Notes: a model not told the origin generated them from the sequence alone. A stretch of 20,626 nt of DNA from Candidatus Parcubacteria bacterium (GCA_023391075.1 JAEWBQ010000027.1:1-20626); one strand, 5' to 3'. Numbered from the stretch's first letter, positions 12,733 to 18,721 are shown. Program-made: numbers and translations.

Positions 12733-13713
12733 CTAGCGACGCTTGATCGCACGCAGCAGCTTTTTGGCGTACGGCAGGCCGACGGCCCATACCCAGTAGA
12801 GCGGTGAGAGCGGCTTGTCGTAGGTGCCGACGAGCAGGTCTTCGTGGTCGGCAAAGCCTTGCTTGAAGGTGCTGACGCCGTCGTTCAGCAGGCCGTTCAT
12901 GTCGTACTCCCGAATCCCCCATTTTTTCATCGTGCTGATCACATGCCACTTAAGCGCATAGTTGGCGCGGAGTTGTTGGCCGCGGTCGTTCATGCCGCCG
13001 TAGAGCTCGAAAGCGATGTCGCCGCTGATCGCGAGCCACAAAAAGACAACGGGCTTCCCTGCTTCGCTGGCGATGAAGACGGGCGAATGGTCACCAAGCT
13101 TGTCGAAGATGTCGTAGTAATACTGGTCGTCATGCAGTGGGAAGCCGGCGCGTTCGGCGGTCTCGCGGTAAATGGCAAGGCAGTCGGCAAGCTGCTCATG
13201 AGTCGTGACGCGACTGAGTTCAATCCCCTCTTTGGCGGATTTACGGATATATTGGCGGGTTTTCTTGGCCATGGCGGCTTGCAGCTCGTCCTCGGTGTGA
13301 GTGAGGTCGAGGATAAGCGTCCGAGGAATCAGGATCGTATTGCTACTCCGATGCCAACCGGTTAGTTGAGGCCACTGTCGCCAGTGTGGTTCGATGGTCA
13401 GTAGAATAGCGCCGTACTGTCGCTTGGCGTAGTCAGCCAGAGCCTCGAGAATTTCGCCGGTATGCTCCCCTGCCTCTTTGCAGACGGGCCCGCGGGGAAT
13501 GTACACGAGGCTTTTGAGCGGTGCAGGTACCGGGCGGATCAGTAGCTGCGCGGCGCCAATAGGCGTCCCGTCGCCGACAAAGACCCGCTCGACACGCCAA
13601 TTATGCGCCGCCTTTACTTCCCCCCAACCCCATAGCTGGAGGGGGTGGCCGCCATGGTCAATGACGTAGGTATCCCAGACTGACTGGTCGGTGCACGATG
13701 TGACGCTATACAT
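12733..13713 (-). CDS. FemAB-family peptidoglycan bridge aminoacyltransferase (copy 2)
   Basis: The 326-residue product is a second FemAB/MurM-like enzyme, clearly diverged from the copy at 8976. It shows PLQLWGWGEVKAAHNWRVER (about 24-43), SLVYIPRGPVCKEAG, the ILDLTHTEDELQAAMAKKTR block followed by QYIRKSAKEGIELSRV (about 150-166), and the ending GIREYDMNGLLNDGVSTFKQ then GFADHEDLLVGTYDKP, which match family positions in the second GNAT fold. The C-terminus is basic (KKLLRAIKRR), possibly for membrane or tRNA contact. Two such enzymes suggest a bridge of more than one residue or two acceptors; this is inference. A -10 box 6 nt before the ATG predicts a leaderless mRNA. It is divergent from valS. 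Confidence 0.88.
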   Translation of the reverse strand: MYSVTSCTDQSVWDTYVIDHGGHPLQLWGWGEVKAAHNWRVERVFVGDGTPIGAAQLLIRPVPAPLKSLVYIPRGPVCKEAGEHTGEILEALADYAKRQYGAILLTIEPHWRQWPQLTGWHRSSNTILIPRTLILDLTHTEDELQAAMAKKTRQYIRKSAKEGIELSRVTTHEQLADCLAIYRETAERAGFPLHDDQYYYDIFDKLGDHSPVFIASEAGKPVVFLWLAISGDIAFELYGGMNDRGQQLRANYALKWHVISTMKKWGIREYDMNGLLNDGVSTFKQGFADHEDLLVGTYDKPLSPLYWVWAVGLPYAKKLLRAIKRR

Positions 13714-13719
13714 AACCCT

Positions 13720-13728
13720 AGTATACCA
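13720..13728 (-). promoter_or_regulatory. Extended -10 promoter giving a leaderless femAB2 transcript
   Basis: On the minus strand TGG-TATACT (13728-13720) is followed by 6 nt (AGGGTT) and the ATG at 13713. Confidence 0.65.
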
Positions 13729-13748
13729 CTGGTGGTGTGAGTGCCATG

Positions 13749-13757
13749 TGCTATACT
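13749..13757 (+). promoter_or_regulatory. Extended -10 promoter of valS
   Basis: TGC-TATACT predicts transcription from about 13764, giving a 5' leader of roughly 110 nt before the ATG at 13873. This long leader contrasts with the leaderless genes around it. Confidence 0.65.
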
Positions 13758-13765
13758 AGGAGGTG

Positions 13766-13776
13766 AAAACAAACAC
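13766..13776 (+). repeat. AAAACAAACAC leader motif, copy 2
   Basis: This exact 11-mer sits at the very start of the predicted valS transcript, followed by GGGAGAAACATCAGAGG. Confidence 0.6.
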
Positions 13777-13797
13777 GGGAGAAACATCAGAGGTAGT

Positions 13798-13821
13798 TAG
13801 TGTTTTCGAACGAAAACACTA
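13798..13821 (+). promoter_or_regulatory. Perfect hairpin in the valS leader
   Basis: TAGTGTTTTCG pairs with CGAAAACACTA around a minimal AA (or GAAC) loop, followed after 8 nt by a T-rich tract (13828-13842). It may be an attenuator or a mRNA-stabilising hairpin. No T-box AGGGTGG sequence is seen. Confidence 0.5.
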
Positions 13822-13872
13822 GGTGTCTTTTGTCTGTTTTTCACGTGTAATTATGTCAGTGAAAGCCGCGTC

Positions 13873-16422
13873 ATGAATCTTGCTAAAACCTACGATCCAA
13901 ACCAGTACGAACCGAACATTTACGCCTTGTGGGAAACCTCGGGAGCATTTGCGCCGCAAGGTGATGGTGAACCCTACAGTATTGTGATGCCGCCACCAAA
14001 CGCCAACGGCAATCTGCACATCGGGCACGCCCTAATGGCAGGGCTTGAGGATATTTTGGCGCGCTACTACCGTATGAAGGGCAGGGCAGTGGCGTATATT
14101 CCTGGGGCTGACCATGCTGGCTTTGAAACGTGGGTGGTATACGAGCGCGAACTGACCAAGAAGGGGCAGAGCCGCTTCGATTTTAGCCGCGAGCAGCTCT
14201 ATAGCCAGGTCTGGAATTTTGTCGAGAGCCAGCGAGGCAACATGGAGCTTCAGCTGCGTGCCCTCGGGGTAAGTGCCAGCTGGAAAGATCTGGTCTTTAC
14301 GCTTGATGAAAAAGTGATCGATACGGTCTACGCGACCTTTAAGCGCCTCTGGGACGACGGGCTTATCTACCGCGGCGAGCGCATCGTTAACTACTGTACG
14401 CTGCACCAGACGAGCTTTGCAGATATCGAAGTAGAGCACAAAACAGAGAAGGGTACACTCTGGAAAATCGCCTACCCGCTGCTCGACCAGATCGGCGAAG
14501 TGATCATTGCGACGACCCGCCCGGAGACACTGCTTGGTGACACGGCTGTCGCTGTCCATCCGGATGATGAGCGCTACAAGCACCTGATCGGTACGCGTGT
14601 CCTGCTGCCGCTCACTAACCGTGAGATCCCGATTATCGCCGATGAATATGTCGATCCTGCCTATGGCACTGGTGTGGTCAAGATTACGCCGTCGCACGAC
14701 CCGAACGACTTCGAAGTAGGGGAGCGCCATCAGTTACCACGCCTTGAAGTGATTGGCTATGACGGCAAGATGGTCAACGTTCCGGCGCAATTTGCTGGTC
14801 TAACGGTCGACGATGCGCGTAAAAAAGTGCTGGCTGCGCTGCAAGCTGCGGAGCTGCGCCGCGGCGAAACTGCGATCGAGCATGCTGTCGGTCACTGTTA
14901 CAAGTGTGGCACGGTGATTCAGCCGCTCATCAAGGATCAGTGGTTCCTCAAAGTCGCACCGCTTGTGGCTGGCGCTAAAGCGGCGATTGAAGCAGGGAAG
15001 ATTACCTTCCATCCCGACAGTAAGCGCCGCACGCTTGTGCAGTACCTCGATAACCTACGTGACTGGAACTTGAGTCGTCAGATTCCGTGGGGGATTCCGA
15101 TTCCAGCCTTCCAAAGCGTCGACGACCCAGCAGACTGGATCTTCGACGAGCGGGTTGACCAAGAAGTAATCGTAGTAAATGGTACAACATATCGCCGCGA
15201 AGAAGACACGTTTGACACCTGGTTTAGCAGTGGTCAGTGGCCGTTTATTACCACCGATTATCTGACCGATGGTCCGCTCAAGCGCTTTTATCCGACCAGT
15301 GTGCTCGAAACCGGCCACGACATCTTGTATCCATGGGTCTCGCGCATGATTATGCTTGGCCTGTATGCGACGGGTGAGGTGCCGTTTAAGGACGTCTACC
15401 TACACGGCCTGGTGCTCGACGAAAAGGGTCAAAAGATGAGCAAGAGCAAAGGCAACGTCATCAATCCGATGGAAGCGATTTCTGAGTACGGCTCGGATGC
15501 GCTACGTCTCGGCCTGATCGCCAGCCGCAGCGCCGGCCAGAACCAGGCGTTTAGTACTGGCAAAGTGGTCGCGGGTCGTAACTTCGCCAACAAACTTTGG
15601 AACGTCGCTCGTTTCATCGAGGGCAAGTTGGGTGAAAACTACCAGCCGCAGGCGGTCACGCCAAAGAGCCTAGCCGATCATTGGATCCTCAGCGAACTGC
15701 AACAGGCCGCGGCGGACATTGATGGCCACATGGCCGCCTACCGCTTCGCCGAGACAGGGGAGACGGTTTACCATGTTATCTGGGACAGTGTCGCGGACTG
15801 GTTTATCGAAGCTAGCAAGGTCGAAGAGAACCTGGATATGCTGGCTTATGTGCTCGACACCAGCCTGAAGCTGGCGCATCCGTTCGCACCATTCGTGACC
15901 GAGACGATCTGGCAGTCGCTCGGCTGGCACAATGACCTGCTTATTACGACGCCGTGGCCAGTCGTGGCAGAATATAACGATATGATGGCCGCTGAATTTG
16001 GCCGCCTACAGGCACTGGTCGCCGAAGCTCGCTTCGTGATGGGTGAACTACCGGGTAACGAGCGCTACGGCCTCTTGTATCAGCAGGATAGCCTGATTGC
16101 CGATAACGCTGAGCTGATTCGGCACCTGGCGAAACTCAAATCGGTTGAATTTGCCGACCAAGCCCGTGGTCTGCGCCTGGCGAACTCTGGCCGTGAAGCT
16201 TGGCTCGACATCGACGCCAAGACGCTCGAAGAGCACGAATCGAACCTGGAAGTCCGCTTGGCTGAAGCCCGTCAGTACGCCAAGACGCTTGAAGGCCGCC
16301 TGAGCAACGAGAATTATACCGCCAAGGCGCCCGCTCATCTGGTCGAAGAGACCCGTGAAGAGCTGCAAAAAACGCAGGCGCTGATTGAGCGCCTGCAAGA
16401 TGAGCTGAACGTCCTCGCTTAG
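13873..16422 (+). CDS. valS: Valyl-tRNA synthetase
   Basis: The 849-residue class I synthetase charges tRNA-Val with valine and edits mischarged threonine. It shows the HIGH motif at 49-52 (NGNLHIGHAL), the CP1 editing domain with ATTRPETLLGDTAVAVHPDD (about 213-232), HCYKCGTVIQPLIKDQWFLK, the second catalytic motif KMSKS at 521-525, an anticodon-binding helical domain (about 600-720), and a C-terminal coiled coil (about 785-849) typical of ValRS. Length is within the bacterial range. The start matches the usual KTYDPxxxEPxIYxLWE beginning. No clear Shine-Dalgarno precedes it, but a tiny frame (13853-13876) overlaps its start as ATGA. The stop overlaps the convergent membrane-protein gene by 4 nt. 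Confidence 0.97.
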   Translation: MNLAKTYDPNQYEPNIYALWETSGAFAPQGDGEPYSIVMPPPNANGNLHIGHALMAGLEDILARYYRMKGRAVAYIPGADHAGFETWVVYERELTKKGQSRFDFSREQLYSQVWNFVESQRGNMELQLRALGVSASWKDLVFTLDEKVIDTVYATFKRLWDDGLIYRGERIVNYCTLHQTSFADIEVEHKTEKGTLWKIAYPLLDQIGEVIIATTRPETLLGDTAVAVHPDDERYKHLIGTRVLLPLTNREIPIIADEYVDPAYGTGVVKITPSHDPNDFEVGERHQLPRLEVIGYDGKMVNVPAQFAGLTVDDARKKVLAALQAAELRRGETAIEHAVGHCYKCGTVIQPLIKDQWFLKVAPLVAGAKAAIEAGKITFHPDSKRRTLVQYLDNLRDWNLSRQIPWGIPIPAFQSVDDPADWIFDERVDQEVIVVNGTTYRREEDTFDTWFSSGQWPFITTDYLTDGPLKRFYPTSVLETGHDILYPWVSRMIMLGLYATGEVPFKDVYLHGLVLDEKGQKMSKSKGNVINPMEAISEYGSDALRLGLIASRSAGQNQAFSTGKVVAGRNFANKLWNVARFIEGKLGENYQPQAVTPKSLADHWILSELQQAAADIDGHMAAYRFAETGETVYHVIWDSVADWFIEASKVEENLDMLAYVLDTSLKLAHPFAPFVTETIWQSLGWHNDLLITTPWPVVAEYNDMMAAEFGRLQALVAEARFVMGELPGNERYGLLYQQDSLIADNAELIRHLAKLKSVEFADQARGLRLANSGREAWLDIDAKTLEEHESNLEVRLAEARQYAKTLEGRLSNENYTAKAPAHLVEETREELQKTQALIERLQDELNVLA

Positions 16423-16754
16423 GCGAGCGGCAGATTGTAGCTGTCGAAGAACCGATCGCCTCGTGCGACATAACGTTGCATGAGGTGTTTGCGATCGTCG
16501 TGAGCCCGGGGCTGGACGCGAGGACTCGGCGAACGGAGGTCGGCGACGGCCTGGGCGAACGACACCCGTTCGACATGGGTGTGTGCATCATTGGCAAATA
16601 GCGCCATACGCGAACCGGTTTCAAAGGTAGCGACGACGACCGGTAGGGCAAGAGCCGTCAGGGTAAATTTATCGATTTTCATGTCGTGCACGAAAATTCC
16701 CAGGGCGGTGATAATACTGATAGTGATCGCGAGGCGTTCGATAAGGTACTTCAT
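16419..16754 (-). CDS. Small membrane protein of unknown function
   Basis: The 111-residue product starts MKYLIERLAITISIITALGI and has one N-terminal hydrophobic helix (about 7-24) and a second weaker one (about 30-45, FTLTALALPVVVATFETG). The C-terminal 60 residues are polar and contain a His/Arg-rich stretch (SPRVQPRAHDDRKHLMQRYV). A strong promoter (TTGACA-17-TATATT) lies upstream, and AAAACAAACAC ends 1 nt before the ATG with no Shine-Dalgarno. Its stop codon overlaps the valS stop on the other strand. I do not recognise the family. Confidence 0.7.
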   Translation of the reverse strand: MKYLIERLAITISIITALGIFVHDMKIDKFTLTALALPVVVATFETGSRMALFANDAHTHVERVSFAQAVADLRSPSPRVQPRAHDDRKHLMQRYVARGDRFFDSYNLPLA

Positions 16755-16755
16755 G

Positions 16756-16766
16756 GTGTTTGTTTT
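16756..16766 (-). repeat. AAAACAAACAC leader motif, copy 3
   Basis: On the minus strand the 11-mer occupies the place where a Shine-Dalgarno would lie, separated from the ATG at 16754 by a single C. Confidence 0.6.
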
Positions 16767-16787
16767 GGTTAGGATGTAACACTATGA

Positions 16788-16816
16788 AATATAGCATAAG
16801 ATTTAAAGATTGTCAA
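16788..16816 (-). promoter_or_regulatory. Canonical sigma70-type promoter of the 111-residue membrane protein
   Basis: On the minus strand TTGACA (16816-16811), a 17-nt spacer with TGC at its end, and TATATT (16793-16788) form a near-perfect promoter. Transcription from about 16781 leaves a 27-nt leader. Confidence 0.85.
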
Positions 16817-16869
16817 GTATGTGTTGCGTGTATTAACCAGCGCCCATGTATATCAACCCGGTACACTCT

Positions 16870-16901
16870 TTATTTAATACTCCACCGGGAGTGTTAAATA
16901 A
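16870..16901. terminator. Second hairpin downstream of rlmH
   Basis: TTATTTAATACTCC (16870-16883) and GGAGTGTTAAATAA (16888-16901) form a 14-bp stem with one G-T pair. It lies 10 nt beyond the first rlmH hairpin and may be a back-up terminator or insulate the divergent promoter. Confidence 0.5.
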
Positions 16902-16910
16902 GCGTTCGGC

Positions 16911-16936
16911 TAAAATCGGTGATGTCACCGATTTTA
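16911..16936. terminator. Terminator of the HIT-rlmH operon
   Basis: TAAAATCGGTGA and TCACCGATTTTA are perfect 12-bp arms around TG, 30 nt past the rlmH stop on the minus strand. Confidence 0.7.
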
Positions 16937-16965
16937 CAGCCCTTGTTGACGTACATGGTCGCTGG

Positions 16966-17424
16966 TTACTCGTGATGGTAGGGGCTACCGCTGGCGATTG
17001 CCTGGGCGCGGTAGATTTGTTCGGCGAGGATGAGGCGGACGAGCTGGTGAGGAAAGACAAGTTTGGAGAGCGACCAGATAAGATTAGCCCGTTTATGAAC
17101 CGATTCGTCGACCCCGTAGGCGCCGCCGATGATGATGACAACGGTCTGCGACCGTTGCAGCGGCGAGAGCAAGTAACTCGATAAGCTAGGGGAGTCGAGG
17201 TTGATACCGCGTTCATCAAGCAGGATGACGTAATCCTCTGGATTGATCTTGTCGAGCAGGCGGCCTGATTCTTCTTTGCGGGCTTCGTCACCCTCGCGCG
17301 AGGAATGCGACAGCAGGTGCCAGTCGACCGTAAACGGTGCTTTGAGGCGCTGTTGGTAGCGGGCGATGCCGTCGTGCACCCAGGACTCGTGCTTTTTACC
17401 GATGGCGAGGATGCGGATGGGCAT
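16966..17424 (-). CDS. rlmH: 23S rRNA pseudouridine-1915 N3-methyltransferase RlmH
   Basis: The 152-residue SPOUT-family enzyme methylates N3 of pseudouridine 1915 in helix 69 of 23S rRNA on the assembled 70S ribosome, using SAM. It shows the start MPIRILAIGKKHESWVHDGI, LDERG (about 75-79), the SAM-knot glycines IIIGGAYGVDE (about 96-106) and the characteristic end LAEQIYRAQAIASGSPYHHE. Length matches the family (about 155). Its ATG shares one base with the upstream HIT gene stop (TAATG), so translation is probably coupled and no separate ribosome site is needed. It is the last gene of this two-gene operon. Confidence 0.96.
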   Translation of the reverse strand: MPIRILAIGKKHESWVHDGIARYQQRLKAPFTVDWHLLSHSSREGDEARKEESGRLLDKINPEDYVILLDERGINLDSPSLSSYLLSPLQRSQTVVIIIGGAYGVDESVHKRANLIWSLSKLVFPHQLVRLILAEQIYRAQAIASGSPYHHE

Positions 17425-17819
17425 TACAGAGCCAGCCTTTCGGCCAGCGCCGCTAGTTCTTCAGGGTCGGCGCGCCGCTTCTGGGCAAGATGTTCGCCGT
17501 GGTGTTGATGATTTATCGGATCGTAGGGGATAACATGAATGTGAGCATGCGGGACATCAACGCCGACGACCTGGAATATGACGCGTCGATCGAGTGTTTG
17601 TTCGTAGTGCTTGGCGATTTTTTTGGCAACGAGCCACAAGTGAGTGTACGTTTCGTTGTCGAGTTCGTAGATTTTGTCGACCTGCTTTTTAGGGACAACG
17701 AGCGTATGGCCTTCTTCATCGGGCATGATATCAAGAAAAGCGAGTGTTTGGTCGTCTTCGTAAATCTTGTCCGAAGGAATCTCACCTTTGATGATCTTGG
17801 TAAAAATCGAATCTTCCAT
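17424..17819 (-). CDS. HIT-family nucleotide hydrolase
   Basis: The 131-residue product begins MEDSIFTKIIKGEIPSDKIY and carries the histidine-triad motif HAHIHVIP (residues 91-98), where the middle His is the nucleophile. Hint-like members hydrolyse adenosine phosphoramidates or aminoacyl-adenylates in the cytoplasm. The C-terminal part is rich in His and Lys/Arg (INHQHHGEHLAQKRR). A longer frame running upstream through the tRNA-Ser gene is rejected: TATACT lies 6 nt before the ATG at 17819, and the family starts at this point. It heads an operon with rlmH. The exact substrate is not predictable. Confidence 0.93.
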   Translation of the reverse strand: MEDSIFTKIIKGEIPSDKIYEDDQTLAFLDIMPDEEGHTLVVPKKQVDKIYELDNETYTHLWLVAKKIAKHYEQTLDRRVIFQVVGVDVPHAHIHVIPYDPINHQHHGEHLAQKRRADPEELAALAERLAL

Positions 17820-17825
17820 ACTTCT

Positions 17826-17831
17826 AGTATA
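17826..17831 (-). promoter_or_regulatory. -10 box giving a leaderless HIT-rlmH transcript
   Basis: On the minus strand TATACT is followed by 6 nt (AGAAGT) and the ATG at 17819. It lies 12 bp from the opposing -10 box of tRNA-Ser(CGA), so the two promoters probably exclude each other. Confidence 0.65.
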
Positions 17832-17840
17832 CGCTGCATC

Positions 17841-17849
17841 TGGTACAAT
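17841..17849 (+). promoter_or_regulatory. Extended -10 promoter of tRNA-Ser(CGA)
   Basis: TGG-TACAAT ends 10 nt before the mature tRNA 5' end, so the primary transcript would have a leader of only a few bases. Confidence 0.6.
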
Positions 17850-17859
17850 GGAAAAAGCT

Positions 17860-17951
17860 GGAGAGGTGTCTGAGTGGTTTAAGGTGCCGCTCTCGAAAAG
17901 CGGTGTGTGGCTAAAACTGCACCGGGAGTTCGAATCTCCCCCTCTCCGCCA
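17860..17951 (+). tRNA. tRNA-Ser (anticodon CGA)
   Basis: Acceptor GGAGAGG (17860-17866) pairs with CCTCTCC (17941-17947), then discriminator G (17948) and encoded CCA (17949-17951). The anticodon arm CCGCT-CTCGAAA-AGCGG carries CGA for UCG. A long variable arm and the T-arm GGGAG-TTCGAAT-CTCCC are present. This is the third serine isoacceptor in 18 kb. Confidence 0.95.
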
Positions 17952-17990
17952 AGAAAATACGACGTCCATCGTGACGTCGTATTTTCTTGG
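17949..17990. terminator. Bidirectional terminator between tRNA-Ser(CGA) and the 110-residue gene
   Basis: An 18-bp perfect stem (17949-17966 with 17973-17990) starts at the CCA of the tRNA and has A-rich and T-rich outer strands, serving both the tRNA and the convergent gene ending at 17993. Confidence 0.85.
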
Positions 17991-17992
17991 TA

Positions 17993-18325
17993 TTACAATA
18001 GCTCGCTAGGTGAGGCGTAGAGATGACGAATAGCACCAAGCGCGGCCTCGTGCTTGGGCTGAGCCAAGAGCTCACGTGTTGGCTGGTGTGGTGTAGTGAG
18101 GGCAACGCGGGCGATGCGGCGCAGTTGCTCGTAGTGGGCGAGGCTGATATGCAAATCGCCAGCTTCGCGGGCTTCCTGACCCTGGCTGGCGATAATTTGC
18201 TTGTCCTCGGCGCTGCAACGCGTTTCGACGATCGGTTGTGCTGAGGTGGCGAGATGACTGATCGTGTCGCGCTCGTTGTCTTCGAACGTTAAATGTATCT
18301 TTTCACCGTGTCGAGATATGTCCAT
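17993..18325 (-). CDS. Small soluble protein of unknown function
   Basis: The 110-residue product begins MDISRHGEKIHLTFEDNERD and is polar and His-rich, with a long helical-looking centre (SAEDKQIIASQGQEAREAGD, then LAHYEQLRRIARVAL). There is no signal peptide or membrane helix. GGAGGA 5-8 nt before the ATG is a strong ribosome site, which supports a real gene. The leader can fold so that a CCTCC pairs with that site (see findings). It ends at a shared terminator with tRNA-Ser(CGA). I do not recognise the family; its divergence from nrdA is the only context. Confidence 0.7.
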   Translation of the reverse strand: MDISRHGEKIHLTFEDNERDTISHLATSAQPIVETRCSAEDKQIIASQGQEAREAGDLHISLAHYEQLRRIARVALTTPHQPTRELLAQPKHEAALGAIRHLYASPSELL

Positions 18326-18330
18326 GTGGT

Positions 18331-18375
18331 CCTCCGTAAGGGTTAAGTGCCTTGAGGAGGTCCGTAAGGAACCCT
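18331..18375 (-). promoter_or_regulatory. Foldable leader of the 110-residue gene
   Basis: On the minus strand the leader contains AAGGGTT near its 5' end and AACCCTT near its 3' end (7-bp helix), plus a 9-base direct repeat CCTTACGGA. A CCTCC between them is complementary to the GGAGG ribosome site. A TTTAAT -10 candidate lies at 18381-18386. Confidence 0.4.
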
Positions 18376-18430
18376 TATCGATTAAAGCACATCTTGCCAG
18401 CTTCGCAAAACGAAGACAGAGACGACATAA

Positions 18431-18446
18431 GCACTATATATAGCGT
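18431..18446. promoter_or_regulatory. NrdR-like box
   Basis: GCACTATATATAGCGT matches the NrdR consensus acaCwAtATaTwGtgt at 14 of 16 positions, including the whole CwATATATwG core. A second box would be expected about 31 bp away; an ATACC/GGTAT inverted repeat at 18461-18476 has the right spacing but poor sequence. Confidence 0.55.
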
Positions 18447-18475
18447 TGTAAATAACAAACATACCGCTACTGGTA

Positions 18476-18495
18476 TTATCCACGGGTTTTCCACA
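18476..18495 (+). promoter_or_regulatory. Pair of DnaA-box-like sites
   Basis: TTATCCACG (18476-18484) and TTTTCCACA (18487-18495) each match the DnaA box TTATCCACA at 8 of 9 positions, in the same orientation with starts 11 bp apart. Upstream DnaA boxes regulate E. coli nrdAB. Confidence 0.5.
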
Positions 18496-18567
18496 CATTT
18501 TCAAGGGGTAGTGAATGGACGCGATGAAAATTGATGAAATTTACAACGAAAAACACTAGGAAAAGTC

Positions 18568-18596
18568 TTGCACCACGCATATGTAGCGCCTATAGT
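18568..18596 (+). promoter_or_regulatory. sigma70-type promoter of nrdA
   Basis: TTGCAC (18568-18573), a 17-nt spacer and TATAGT (18591-18596) predict initiation near 18603 and a leader of about 147 nt. Confidence 0.6.
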
Positions 18597-18620
18597 CATA
18601 CCCAGACACTACATATGTAG
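18578..18620. promoter_or_regulatory. Repeated CATATGTAG flanking the nrdA -10 box
   Basis: CATATGTAG occurs at 18578-18586 (inside the promoter spacer) and at 18612-18620 (just past the predicted start), 34 bp apart. The second copy is part of a 14-bp perfect palindrome ACTACATATGTAGT (18608-18621). A dimeric repressor straddling the promoter, possibly NrdR with a diverged site, would fit. Confidence 0.5.
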
Positions 18621-18629
18621 TAGTTCAGT

Positions 18630-18640
18630 AAAACAAACAC
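18630..18640 (+). repeat. AAAACAAACAC leader motif, copy 4
   Basis: This exact 11-mer lies about 27 nt after the predicted nrdA transcription start and immediately before the foldable leader. Confidence 0.6.
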
Positions 18641-18721
18641 GACACAATGTGTAAGGGGAATCACCTCTGGCGCCGCCGGTAGGTACTCTTCTTGCACCAC
18701 TTTGAGGGAGGTGATGTGTCG
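18640..18721 (+). promoter_or_regulatory. Candidate structured RNA leader of nrdA
   Basis: CGACACA (18640-18646) pairs with TGTGTCG (18715-18721), and ATCACCTC (18660-18667) pairs with GAGGTGAT (18708-18715), giving stacked helices around a 40-nt GC-rich apical region. The structure ends 28 nt before the ATG. I do not recognise a known riboswitch; no B12-box-like sequence is evident. Confidence 0.4.

Noticed and set aside
13764..13872. T-box riboswitch before valS
   Set aside because: No AGGGTGGNACCGCG-like T-box sequence or antiterminator is visible, and the leader is too short for the usual T-box architecture.
17820..17969. N-terminal extension of the HIT protein through the tRNA-Ser gene
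   Set aside because: It would overlap tRNA-Ser(CGA) on the opposite strand, and the promoter and family start both point to the ATG at 17819.
18476..18495. Replication origin suggested by two DnaA-like boxes
   Set aside because: Only two boxes, no clear AT-rich unwinding region with repeats, and no dnaA, dnaN or rpmH nearby. Gene regulation is the simpler reading.
18640..18721. Cobalamin riboswitch before the ribonucleotide reductase
   Set aside because: No B12-box-like sequence, the leader is shorter than typical cobalamin riboswitches, and the enzyme has class I rather than B12-dependent features.
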